From Streptomyces sp. SID12501 (GTDB lineage Bacteria; Actinomycetota; Actinomycetes; Streptomycetales; Streptomycetaceae), in NCBI RefSeq assembly GCF_010550245.1, contig NZ_JAAGLU010000019.1:1-64000 (forward strand): a stretch of DNA of 64,000 nucleotides, in the 5' to 3' direction. Below are positions 19,804 through 28,398 of this stretch, one piece after another. The notes below the pieces were generated by a model, which had not been told where the DNA came from, searched no databases, and worked only from the letters and a program-made list of their open reading frames with translations. The translations under genes and the position numbers were made by a program. Every line of letters begins with the position of its first letter. Within the stretch, counting starts at the first letter, position 1.

Positions 19804-19834
19804 TTGACCTCAAGGCCGCTTGAGGTCGTACGGT
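19804..19834 (+). promoter_or_regulatory. SoxR-type promoter (19-bp spacer with CCTCAAG-N4-CTTGAGG)
   Basis: The -35 TTGACC and -10 TACGGT are separated by exactly 19 bp, the overlong spacer typical of MerR-family activators. The spacer contains the palindrome CCTCAAG-GCCG-CTTGAGG, the SoxR box form known from enteric bacteria and Streptomyces. The -10 ends seven bases before the ATG of the exporter gene, so the transcript should be leaderless. Redox-active compounds sensed by SoxR would induce the exporter. Confidence 0.85.
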
Positions 19835-19841
19835 CACAGCC

Positions 19842-21737
19842 ATGAGTATGGAGACCACCGCCTGGATGCAGTTGCACAGCGTCATGAACTCCCAGGAGGA
19901 CAAGCGCCCCTTCGCCCGCGCGACCCTGCGCCGCATCGCGGAGTTCGCACGTCCGCACCGCCGCCGCATCATCCGCTTCGTCGTCCTGAGCGTGCTCACC
20001 GCGCTGCTCGCCGTCGCCACCCCCGTCCTCGCGGGCCGCGTTGTCGACACGATCGTGTCGGGGGGCGACGAGAGCACTGTCATTCGGCTCGCGCTGCTCA
20101 TCGCGGTCATCGCGGTCGCCGAGGCGGTCCTCGGGATCCTCGGCCGCTGGCTCTCGTCGACGCTCGGGGAGGGGCTGATCCTCGATCTGAGGACGGCTGT
20201 GTTCGATCATGTGCAGCGCATGCCGGTCGCGTTCTTCACCCGCACCCGCACGGGAGCGCTGGTGTCCCGGCTCAACAACGACGTCATCGGCGCGCAGCGC
20301 GCGTTCAGCAACACCCTGTCCGGTGTGGTGAGCAACCTGGTCACCCTGGTGCTCACGCTCGCCGTGATGCTCACCCTGTCCTGGCAGATCACCCTGCTCG
20401 CCCTGATGCTGCTGCCGGTGTTCGTGATCCCCGCCCGGCGGATGGGCAGCCGCATGGCCAGGCTCCAGCGTGAGGCCGCCGACCTCAACGCGTCGATGGG
20501 CACCCGGATGACCGAGCGTTTCTCGGCCCCCGGCGCCACCCTCGTCAAGCTCTTCGGACGGCCCGACGAGGAGTCCGCCCAGTTCGCGGCCCGCGCCCGC
20601 CGGGTACGTGACATCGGCGTACGGACGGCCCTGGCGCAGTCGGTCTTCATCACCGCCCTCACCCTGGTGTCGGCCCTGGCGCTCGCCCTGGTGTACGGGC
20701 TCGGCGGCTGGTTCGCGCTGCGCGGCACCCTGGAACCGGGCGCGGTCGTCTCACTCGCCCTGCTCCTGACCCGCATGTACGCGCCGCTCACGTCGCTCGC
20801 GGGGGCGCGCGTCGAGGTGATGAGCGCCCTGGTGAGCTTCGAGCGCGTCTTCGAGGTGCTCGACCTGAAGCCCCTCATCGAGGAGAAACCGGATGCCCGC
20901 GAGGTCCCCGAGGGTCCGGTCGCGGTGGAGTTCGACAACGTCCGCTTCGCCTACCCCGCCGCCGACCGCGTCTCCCTCGCCTCCCTCGAGGAGGTGGCCG
21001 CCCTGGACACCAGGGGCGGCACGGAGGTCCTCCACGGAGTCAGCTTCCGTGCCGAACCCGGCCAGACGATCGCCCTGGTCGGTACCTCCGGCGCCGGAAA
21101 GTCGACCATCGGACAACTCCTGCCCCGCCTGTACGACACCGACGAGGGCGCCGTACGCATCGGTGGCGTCGACGTCCGTGATCTGAGCGCCGCCTCCCTG
21201 CGTGCGACCCTCGGCATGGTCACCCAGGACGGCCACCTCTTCCACGACTCCGTGCGTGCCAACCTGGTGCTGGCCCGCCCCACGGCGACGGACGACGAAC
21301 TGTGGGCGGCGCTGACCCGGGCCCGCCTCGACGACCTGGTCCGCTCCCTGCCCGACGGCCTGGAAACGGTGGTCGGTGAACGCGGCTACCGCCTCTCCGG
21401 CGGCGAACGACAGCGCATGACCATCGCCCGGCTGCTGCTGGCCCGCCAGCGCGTCGTCATCCTCGACGAGGCGACGGCGCACCTGGACAACACCTCGGAG
21501 GCGGCGGTCCAGGAGGCCCTGGCGGAGGCCCTCGCGGACCGCACGGCCGTGGTGATCGCCCACCGTCTGTCCACGATCCGGGCGGCCGACCTGATCCTCG
21601 TGATCGAGGCCGGACAGATCCAGGAACGCGGCACGCACGACGAACTGCTGGCCCTGGACGGGCGGTACGCGGAGCTGTACCGGACGCAGTTCGCGCACCG
21701 GCCCGGCGAGCGGGCAGAGGTGACGGAGGCCGTTTAG
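19842..21737 (+). CDS. ABC exporter, fused permease and ATPase, SoxR-controlled
   Basis: A 631-aa half-transporter expected to act as a dimer in the membrane. Six helices span residues about 40-330. The ATPase has Walker A GTSGAGKST (414-422), signature LSGGERQ (518-524) and Walker B with Asp542-Glu543 (VILDEAT), then the HRLSTIR switch. There is no ribosome site; the SoxR-type promoter fits translation from a leaderless ATG at 19842. The S. coelicolor SoxR regulon is known to include an ABC transporter (SCO7008, from memory), so this is a likely equivalent that expels redox-active pigments or antibiotics. The Asp/Glu-rich insertion just before the ATPase core (VSLASLEEVAALDTRGG) is a feature of this subgroup. 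Confidence 0.92.
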   Translation: MSMETTAWMQLHSVMNSQEDKRPFARATLRRIAEFARPHRRRIIRFVVLSVLTALLAVATPVLAGRVVDTIVSGGDESTVIRLALLIAVIAVAEAVLGILGRWLSSTLGEGLILDLRTAVFDHVQRMPVAFFTRTRTGALVSRLNNDVIGAQRAFSNTLSGVVSNLVTLVLTLAVMLTLSWQITLLALMLLPVFVIPARRMGSRMARLQREAADLNASMGTRMTERFSAPGATLVKLFGRPDEESAQFAARARRVRDIGVRTALAQSVFITALTLVSALALALVYGLGGWFALRGTLEPGAVVSLALLLTRMYAPLTSLAGARVEVMSALVSFERVFEVLDLKPLIEEKPDAREVPEGPVAVEFDNVRFAYPAADRVSLASLEEVAALDTRGGTEVLHGVSFRAEPGQTIALVGTSGAGKSTIGQLLPRLYDTDEGAVRIGGVDVRDLSAASLRATLGMVTQDGHLFHDSVRANLVLARPTATDDELWAALTRARLDDLVRSLPDGLETVVGERGYRLSGGERQRMTIARLLLARQRVVILDEATAHLDNTSEAAVQEALAEALADRTAVVIAHRLSTIRAADLILVIEAGQIQERGTHDELLALDGRYAELYRTQFAHRPGERAEVTEAV

Positions 21738-21861
21738 ACATGGGGGACGGCCCGCGAAAACGGCACGGACATACTGCGGTTCCTGTAGGTGCTCCTCCCG
21801 TTTCGGTAGGGCGGATCGCCACCAGGGGGACGACGACGGGGAGGCCCTCCCCGGGACAGCC

Positions 21862-22383
21862 TTGGCAGGTAACCCTGAACCGGCTCTCTTCGTGATCCCC
21901 TCCGGCGCCCGGAAACGGGCCATGGTCAGCGGATACGGAGCCTCGGCCGCCGCCCACCACGCCACGGCGCCCGACCCACTGAGCGCCGGTGCCGAACTCG
22001 CCGTCCGCAGCGCTCTGTCGGACGCCGGAGTCGCCGGCACGGACGTCACTCACGTCAACGCGCACCGCACCTCCACGCCGCTCAACGACGTGTCCGAGGC
22101 GCGCATGATCCGCAGGGTCGTCGGACAGCACCCGGCGGTAACATCCAGCAAGGGGGTGGTCGGTCACGCGCTCGGCGCCGCAGGCGTGATCGAGGCCGTG
22201 GCCACGGTGCTCACGATCGAGAACGGTTTCGTCCCGCCCACCGCGAAACCGGAGAACCTCGATCCGGAGGCCGACCTGGACGTGGTGGCCAAGGCGGGCC
22301 GCGAGCTGCCGGTCGAGGTCGCGGTCAGCGACTCCTTCGGGTTCGGCGGCCAGAACGCCGTACTCGTGTTCAGCAAGGCCTGA
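21862..22383 (+). pseudogene. C-terminal remnant of a beta-ketoacyl-ACP synthase (FabF type)
   Basis: About 160 residues match only the C-terminal half of a KAS II enzyme: GYGASAAAHHATAPDP, VNAHRTSTPLND (the normal motif is NAHGTSTP), SSKGVVGHALGAAG with the catalytic Lys and His, and SFGFGGQNA. The N-terminal half with the active-site Cys is absent from the sequence between this point and the exporter gene. Homology begins near 21904; the open frame starts at a TTG at 21862. The Gly to Arg change in NAHRTST supports decay. Confidence 0.8.
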
Positions 22384-22409
22384 CAGCGAGCGAACGGGAG
22401 TCGTGGGAC

Positions 22410-22892
22410 GTGTCCGAGGAACGCAGATGGCAGGTCGAGGAGAGCGTGCTGGTGCACGCCACTCCCGAGTGGACCTACCGCACGATCAGCGATGTACGGA
22501 AGATGGCCACGTTCTCCCCGGAGTGCATCGGGGTCTGGGTGCACGGCCGTGGTCCGGTCACCCGGGGCACCAGGTTCACCGGCTTCAACCGCAAGGGCCT
22601 CTGGCTCTGGTTCACCGACTGCCGTGTCGTCCGCGCCGAGGAGGGCCGCGACTTCGCCTTCCGCGTCACCAGCTTCGGCCTGCCGATCGCGCTCTGGGGA
22701 TACCGCTTCGCGGCCGAGGAGGACGGCACCCGGGTCACCGAGTACTGGGAGGACCTGCGTACGGGACGCAAGGGCCGGCCGGCCGAACTGCTCGGATTCT
22801 TCACGGGCACCAAGCCGGCGGTACGGCACAAGGCGAACACCGCGGGGATGCGGGCGACCCTGGGGCGCTTGAAGGCGGCGCTGGAGCAGTGA
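22410..22892 (+). CDS. SRPBCC (START-like) family protein
   Basis: A 160-aa protein of the polyketide cyclase/dehydrase superfamily: short N-terminal strand (VEESVLVHATPEWTYRTISD), a curved sheet with paired tryptophans (GLWLWFTDCRVV) and a long C-terminal helix. Such proteins bind hydrophobic ligands in a deep cavity. The closest annotation type is SRPBCC family protein of unknown ligand. It lies 26 bp after the ketoacyl synthase remnant and the pair may be what is left of a lipid or polyketide locus. A GTG start with a GGGAG further upstream is used. Confidence 0.8.
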   Translation: MSEERRWQVEESVLVHATPEWTYRTISDVRKMATFSPECIGVWVHGRGPVTRGTRFTGFNRKGLWLWFTDCRVVRAEEGRDFAFRVTSFGLPIALWGYRFAAEEDGTRVTEYWEDLRTGRKGRPAELLGFFTGTKPAVRHKANTAGMRATLGRLKAALEQ

Positions 22893-23719
22893 GGATGTAA
22901 AAAGTGGAGGGCAAAGGTGAAGGGGCAGGCCAGTTCCCCGCCGGAGGCGATCTGCGGCGAACTGGTCTACCCCTTCGTCGCTTTGCGGGCAGACGCCCCA
23001 GCGTTCGCACTACGGCAGCCGCCACCGCGTGCCCCGTCATTACCGGGTGCTCACCCGTCCACAACCTCCCGAGACAGAACACCTGGTACGCGGCGAGGTC
23101 AACATGTACGCAGCCGTGGCGCAGGACCACCGATTGCTGGGCCGCGGACACCTGGCTGGCCACTCGTCACTCCGGGCCGCCGCAAGTGAGAGGCGCGAGA
23201 TCTCCGTTGAAGTCGTGGGCATCCCCGAACTGTGCGGACCCTACGTGGGAGAGAGGAACGTCCCGACTCCCCCGGTGGATGGGGACAGCCGAACCGCCAG
23301 ATGGCGTCCCGCCGTGTGGTGTAGCCGATCAAGGCGCCGTAGTCCCCAGGTCGGGGACGGTGACTCCGCCAGACCGAGTGCTCAACTCGCCTCAGCAGGG
23401 CGCCTCGTTGACTGCGGCCTTTCCGGAGATCGTCAGGGGTCTCGTACCGGAACGCGTAACGCTTGACCCCCTACAACATGACGCGGGACACGACCCGACC
23501 CGCGCAGGGGCTCCGCTTTGGCTGCCTGCGCCGTCAAGGAGCGGCGTACCAGGCGTTGGAAGAAGGCCAGCTCACCGGGGTCTTTGGTGTCGTGCGCTGC
23601 ATGGTTGCCAATGTCCCCGGAACGCACATGGCCGAGCTGGCGGAGACGATGGGCGTTCTCGCGCTCGCTCTCCGGGCCACGGGCCGTACCACAGAGGCAA
23701 CGACCATGACTTCAGGAGG
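22893..23719. other. 827-bp stretch without a recognisable gene
   Basis: Several open frames cross on both strands, but none has a consistent third-position GC pattern over its length or a recognisable domain. A short stretch around 23460-23700 (+) has protein-like character (YQALEEGQLTGVFGVVRC; AELAETMGVLALALRATGR) and may be the end of a decayed regulator. No terminal inverted repeats, integrase or tRNA were seen. It marks the left border of the accessory island. Confidence 0.5.
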
Positions 23720-25705
23720 TCAGGTGGTCAGCCCGCCTGCCGCGATCCGGTCACTCATGTCGCTCACCAACCCTTTGCCCGAAGTGCCAGCCGCGCTGAG
23801 TAGTTCTTCGAAGGCCCGAAGACGACGGAACGTCTCGGCATACGCCGTCTGCTTCTCCAGGGGAAGCTGGAGCACCTGGAGACGCCGGATGTCGACCCTC
23901 GACGAACTGGAGGCGTGGGTGCCTGCCTGGCGCCCGTTGGCCGGCGCGTAAAGGCAACCGGCGAGGAAGTGGGCGTCCAGCTTCTCCGCGTCCACCCGCA
24001 GGATGTACAGCTGAGGACCCACGGCCATCGGCGGGCCTTCGTGTACCCACGCCTTGAAGGCTCGAGCCACTCCGGCGACCACGATGTCGCCCTCCTCGGC
24101 GACGGCCGGGGCCGAGCCGGTATGGACAGCCCCACTGGGGACACCGTCGTGCAGAAGGTCGGCGATGCTGAGGAGCGGAACGATGGCTCCGCGAGCCGTT
24201 GCGGCCGACTCCGGCGGCTGCTGGCCGGCGCGCAGTGTCAGTGCCCCGGCTTTGGCGAGGTCTCCTACCGTCGTCGTGGTCTGTGGCGTCCCGGCTTCGA
24301 AGTCGAGTGCGGACAGCTGCCGCGCATGATCGGCCAGGTCGGTCAGCAACGACCCGAACTCGTCCCACTTGCCGGCGAGTTCCTTACGGGACGGTTCGGC
24401 CGTCGCCGCGGTGTAGCGCCCCGGAGTGACGTCCACCTCGTCGTCGAGAAGGTCGAGCAGGGGGACGTGGACGGAGCCCTGTGGCGGCTCCTGGTCCACC
24501 TGGTCGAGGGTCGACATCGCGGTGAGGACGAACGAACCGAGGCTGTCCCAGTCGGGGCTCGGCTCGCGCGTTCCCGGCCTCGCGAAACGTGTGGCGTCCA
24601 CCAAGAGGGCGTTCTGGCTCGGGGGAGCGGCCGCAGGATCGTCCGACGCCGCGCGGAGGATCCACAACTGCAGTGACACGCTGTGCGGTTGTGCGCTGCC
24701 AGGGGGCAGGGAGACGACCGCGCGGAGCGCTCCGGTGCGCAGCAGCGAGCCGCGGATCCGGCGGCCCGCCTTGCGTGACGCGACGGCCGGTGGAAGAACG
24801 ATCACGGCGGCCCCACCCGGCTTGAGGTGGGAGAGCAGGTGCTGTACCCAGGCCAGTTCGGGCTCGGTGCGAGGAGGCAGGCCGTGTGTCCACCGCTGAT
24901 CAGTGGCGAGCTCCTCGTAGCCCCAGTCGCGTTCGTTGAAGGGGGGGTTGCAGAGTGCGATGTCAGCTTTCGCTCCGGCAAAGGGGTCGTCTCGTAGTGT
25001 GTCGGCGGTGGCGATGCGCGTCCGGATGTCGCGGCCCTCCCCGAGGAACTCGAGCCGGCCGGCCGCCAGCGCGGCCAGCGCCGGGTCCCTTTCACACGCG
25101 AGTACCTCAAGCCCCGGGCTGTCGTACTCCTGTACGGCGGCGGCGGCCAGGTGCCCGGTCCCGCAGGCCGGATCGAGGAAGGTCAGTCCATCCTGCGCCG
25201 GACCGAGGCGGACGGCGTCGGCGATCCGGGCCATCAGCGCGGCGAGTTGCGGCGGCGTGGTACTGAGCTGCCGGACATGGGTTTCCAGCCACCGTTGCAG
25301 CAGGAACTCGAAAGTCTCGCGCGGCCCCTCTTCCCGTCCCACCTTCGCCGCCTGGGCCACCAGGTCACGGGCTTGCGCGGAGAGCTCGGGACGGGCGATC
25401 CGTGCCTTGGAGGAACGCATCCGGCGGGCCGCCTCGGCGATGGCCAGCCCCGACTCGTTCCGGCTGCCGAGTGTCTCGAAGCGCGGCCAGAGGAGTTCCC
25501 TGCCGCCGATGTCCCCAAGCTTGCCGTTGTCCCGTAGCCACTGCTCGACCTCCGCCAGCGAGAACTGCGGACTGACGTCGGTGCCCCCGATCCGGGTGGG
25601 AAAGGAGTCGTGGCGGCGGCGCCAGTTGCTCACAGCCGCTCGCCCGACACCGGCGATCCGGGCGATCTCGGCCAGGCTGACGGGGACGGCGTCATGGGCA
25701 CTCAT
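23720..25705 (-). CDS. N6-adenine DNA methylase with an N-terminal helix-turn-helix
   Basis: A 661-aa class I SAM-dependent methylase. Residues 8-32 form a helix-turn-helix (LAEIARIAGVGRAAVSNWRR) that precedes the catalytic core: motif I LDPACGTG (Asp178) binds SAM and motif IV NPPF (253-256) marks adenine N6 methylation. The C-terminal 250 residues hold a type I HsdS-like half specificity domain followed by helices (VDIRRLQVLQLPLEKQ is typical of that fold). It could be a stand-alone modification enzyme or the methylase of a defence module. It is divergent from two kinase genes, and the shared spacer carries the TGTGAACWRAG element. Confidence 0.88.
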   Translation of the reverse strand: MSAHDAVPVSLAEIARIAGVGRAAVSNWRRRHDSFPTRIGGTDVSPQFSLAEVEQWLRDNGKLGDIGGRELLWPRFETLGSRNESGLAIAEAARRMRSSKARIARPELSAQARDLVAQAAKVGREEGPRETFEFLLQRWLETHVRQLSTTPPQLAALMARIADAVRLGPAQDGLTFLDPACGTGHLAAAAVQEYDSPGLEVLACERDPALAALAAGRLEFLGEGRDIRTRIATADTLRDDPFAGAKADIALCNPPFNERDWGYEELATDQRWTHGLPPRTEPELAWVQHLLSHLKPGGAAVIVLPPAVASRKAGRRIRGSLLRTGALRAVVSLPPGSAQPHSVSLQLWILRAASDDPAAAPPSQNALLVDATRFARPGTREPSPDWDSLGSFVLTAMSTLDQVDQEPPQGSVHVPLLDLLDDEVDVTPGRYTAATAEPSRKELAGKWDEFGSLLTDLADHARQLSALDFEAGTPQTTTTVGDLAKAGALTLRAGQQPPESAATARGAIVPLLSIADLLHDGVPSGAVHTGSAPAVAEEGDIVVAGVARAFKAWVHEGPPMAVGPQLYILRVDAEKLDAHFLAGCLYAPANGRQAGTHASSSSRVDIRRLQVLQLPLEKQTAYAETFRRLRAFEELLSAAGTSGKGLVSDMSDRIAAGGLTT

Positions 25706-25783
25706 GGTTCAGTCTCCGAGGTACTTGGCGGCTGGGCCGGTCGGCGTTCCCAGCGGTCGTTCAGGATGGAAGGCTACTACCCT

Positions 25784-25800
25784 CATTGACTTTGTTCACA
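25784..25800 (-). promoter_or_regulatory. TGTGAACAAAGTCAATG element in the methylase/kinase spacer
   Basis: Read on the minus strand, this 17-mer matches the 58000-58016 element (TGTGAACTAAGTCAATG) at 16 of 17 positions. It lies 79 bp upstream of the methylase start and 49 bp upstream of the kinase start, so it could control both. CTGTGA, 16 bp and TAGTAG could form a minus-strand promoter around it. Confidence 0.55.
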
Positions 25801-25848
25801 GCATGTACGTTCCATCTTGCTGTGCGGGGAATGCGGAGGTCGGTAAAC

Positions 25849-26790
25849 ATGTGGAGTCTGTCGCCGGGAACGGTGATCCATGACCGCTATCGGCTGGAGT
25901 CCGTGCTGGGCCGCGGAGTGATGGGGCAGGTGTGGCAGGGTCGCGACCTGCCTCTTGACCGGCCCGTCGCGGTGAAGACCGTCGCCACGGAACTGCTTGC
26001 CGTGGCGAGTAGCCGCGACGCCGCACTCGCACGGTTCGGCAGGGAGACGCGGGCGGCCGCGCGCCTCGACCATGCGAACGTCGCCACGGTCTTCGACGCG
26101 TCGATGACGGACGACACGTGCTGTCTGGTGATGGAACTGATCGACGGCACCACGCTCGAGTACCTCTTCGACCAGCAGGAGGACGGTCGGTTCGACGTCC
26201 GCGTCGCGGTCGCCGTCGCCGCCCAGCTGTGCGCGGGGCTGTCCGCGGTCCACGCGGCCGACCTGGTACATCGCGACCTCAAGACGCAGAACGTCATGGT
26301 CCGCCGCGACGGCGTCGTGAAGATCCTCGACTTCGGCCTGGTCAAGCTGCTTGGCGACACCGACCCGCGGCTGACGAGGACCGGCGAGGGGGTCGGCAAT
26401 CTCGTCTGCGCCTCTCCCGAACTGCTGGCCGGCCGGGACCGGCTCGACGGCCGCAGCGACCTGTACGCCGTGGGCTGCCTCCTGCACCACATGCTCACCG
26501 GGCAGACGCCCTTCCCCACGGATCAGCCGGCGCTCCTGGCCTCCCACCATCTCGCCTCGCCCGCGCCCCTCGTCGCCGACGCGGGGATACGGGTCCCCGG
26601 GGATCTCCAGGACCTGATCACGGCACTTCTGGCCAAGCGGCCGGACGACCGTCCCGCGTCGGCGGCCGAGGTCTACGCCGGCCTTGCGCCCCACCTGCCG
26701 GCGCCGGACCCCGTTCTGGCCGTCAGACGGACTCCGCCCGAGGATCCGCGCCGCCCTTTCCTGGTTCCCCAGGGCCCGATGCCCCTGTGA
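25849..26790 (+). CDS. Hanks-type serine/threonine protein kinase
   Basis: A 313-aa soluble kinase. It has the glycine loop GRGVMG, Lys43 in VAVKTV, the catalytic loop HRDLKTQN (Asp143), DFGLV (Asp161) and CASPELLAG in place of the usual APE motif. There is no transmembrane segment, PASTA or other sensor domain, and the C-terminal tail is only about 35 residues. The ATG at 25849 has GGAGG ten bases upstream; an ATG at 25831 in the same frame is less likely. It is followed after 181 bp by a second kinase and precedes the DrmD-like helicase, so a regulatory or effector role in the defence island is possible. Confidence 0.88.
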   Translation: MWSLSPGTVIHDRYRLESVLGRGVMGQVWQGRDLPLDRPVAVKTVATELLAVASSRDAALARFGRETRAAARLDHANVATVFDASMTDDTCCLVMELIDGTTLEYLFDQQEDGRFDVRVAVAVAAQLCAGLSAVHAADLVHRDLKTQNVMVRRDGVVKILDFGLVKLLGDTDPRLTRTGEGVGNLVCASPELLAGRDRLDGRSDLYAVGCLLHHMLTGQTPFPTDQPALLASHHLASPAPLVADAGIRVPGDLQDLITALLAKRPDDRPASAAEVYAGLAPHLPAPDPVLAVRRTPPEDPRRPFLVPQGPMPL

Positions 26791-26971
26791 ACGCCAGGGG
26801 GACAGCGTTCCGGGGAGGGCTCCGATCGTGGTGGCCCGCGCTTTCCCGGCCACACACGGCACGGGAGTGTCGCGACCACTGACAGAATGTTTCCGTCGGC
26901 CGGGAGCCGTGACGCTCCCGTTCGCGGGAGGCGGCAGGCGCGGCAGGCGCCGGGACTGAGGGCGGGGCGCG

Positions 26972-28234
26972 ATGCGGCGGAGCCTTGGACGGTACGAGCT
27001 GACGCACGAGCTGGGCCGGGGCGGGATGGGCGTCGTCTGGGCGGCCCACGACCCCGACCATGGTCGCGAGGTCGCCGTCAAGCTCCTCGCGACGCGCGGA
27101 CACGGTGTCGATCTCAGCATGCTGGAGCGCCGGTTCCTGCGCGAGATCCGCCTGACCGGCCGTCTGCGGCACCCGGGCGTCCCCGCCGTCCACGATCACG
27201 GCAACCATGAGGGCGAGCTGTATCTGGTCATGGATCTCGTCCCGGGCCGCGCCCTGGACGCCGTCCTCAAGAACGACGGCCCGCTGGGCGTCGAGCAGGC
27301 GGCGGACGTGGCCCGCCGCGTGTCCGAGGTGCTCTCCTACGCCCACGGCCAGGGGGTCGTGCATCGCGACCTGAAGCCGTCCAACCTGATGCTGACCCCC
27401 GCCGGGGAGGTCAAGGTCCTGGACTTCGGTGTGGCCGCGGCTCTGGAGCCCCAGCCGGGGGAAACCCGTTTCACCGCTGCCAACGCCACTCCTGGCACGG
27501 TGGTCTATATGGCGCCCGAACAGGCAGTCGGCCGGACCGTGCCCGCGAGCGACCTCTATTCGCTGGGCTGCGTCCTGTACGAACTGCTCACCGGCGCGCC
27601 TCCGTTCACGGACCCCAGCCCGTTCATGCTGTACCACCGGCACGCCAACGACCCCGTCCCGCCGCTCGCGGACCGCCGCCCCGGCGTACCGGACGGCCTG
27701 CGCGCGCTGGTCGAGCGACTGCTGGAGAAAAAGCCCGAGGACCGGCCGGCCTCCGCCGATGAGGTGGCCGCCCTGCTCGGCGCCTGGGCGCCCCGACCGG
27801 CTCCCGCCACCGGGACCACGCCCGCTCACCCGCGTCTGGCCGAGCTGGCAGCCCTGCGCCGGGCGGGGCGGCCGGCCCATGCCCTGGAGGAGTACCACGA
27901 GCTGATGGCCGCTCCCGGCCTCGACCGCGCAGGCATGCTTGCCGCCCGAGCGGGAGCCGCCCTGTGCGCGGGGACGCTCGGCCGCACCCGCGAAGCCCTG
28001 GACGAGCTGAAGTCCGTCCTCGCCGAACAGCGCAGCCTGCTCGGGCCGGGCCACCCCGCCGTGCTGGACACCCGCTACGAGATAGCCGTCCTGCTGATCC
28101 GCACCGGGGAGCGGCATGCCGCCGAGGAGTTGCTGCGCCGCCTCGCGGACGAGGAGGACACGGTTCTGCCCGAGTCGGACGCCGAGTACGGGCGAAGCCG
28201 GAAGCTGCTGGAACGGCTGCGCCGCATGGGCTGA
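26972..28234 (+). CDS. Hanks-type serine/threonine protein kinase with C-terminal TPR-like helices
   Basis: A 420-aa kinase with GRGGMG, Lys37 in VAVKLL, HRDLKPSN (Asp133), DFGVA (Asp151), GTVVYMAPEQ and the usual large lobe to about residue 275. The remaining 145 residues are helical and TPR-like (ALRRAGRPAHALEEYHELM; GRTREALDELKSVL; GERHAAEELLRRLADEE), suggesting a protein-interaction tail. No membrane helix is present. It resembles stand-alone cytosolic kinases seen in Streptomyces defence islands but has no firm family name. A DrmD-like helicase gene starts 164 bp downstream in the same direction. Confidence 0.88.
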   Translation: MRRSLGRYELTHELGRGGMGVVWAAHDPDHGREVAVKLLATRGHGVDLSMLERRFLREIRLTGRLRHPGVPAVHDHGNHEGELYLVMDLVPGRALDAVLKNDGPLGVEQAADVARRVSEVLSYAHGQGVVHRDLKPSNLMLTPAGEVKVLDFGVAAALEPQPGETRFTAANATPGTVVYMAPEQAVGRTVPASDLYSLGCVLYELLTGAPPFTDPSPFMLYHRHANDPVPPLADRRPGVPDGLRALVERLLEKKPEDRPASADEVAALLGAWAPRPAPATGTTPAHPRLAELAALRRAGRPAHALEEYHELMAAPGLDRAGMLAARAGAALCAGTLGRTREALDELKSVLAEQRSLLGPGHPAVLDTRYEIAVLLIRTGERHAAEELLRRLADEEDTVLPESDAEYGRSRKLLERLRRMG

Positions 28235-28281
28235 GGACCACCGGTGATCCGAACCCGAACCGCCGACCGCTGGTTTGTAAT

Positions 28282-28292
28282 CTCTGTTCACA
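28282..28292 (-). promoter_or_regulatory. TGTGAACAGAG element upstream of the DrmD-like gene
   Basis: The complement reads CTCTGTTCACA on the plus strand, 106 bp before the helicase start. It matches the TGTGAACWRAG consensus found at four other intergenic sites in the window. TAACCT fifteen bases after TTCACA on the plus strand is a possible but short-spaced promoter. Confidence 0.45.
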
Positions 28293-28398
28293 GGCAATCG
28301 CCCGTGCTAACCTGCCGTCACGTCGTTCCGGAGGGGAGACAGGACACGGGACACTGTCTACGGACGACGGCAGGTGAACACCGAGGGGAACAGCGCCC

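Noticed and set aside
22893-23719. Insertion sequence or integrase remnant
   Set aside because: No transposase motif, terminal inverted repeat or tRNA attachment site could be found.
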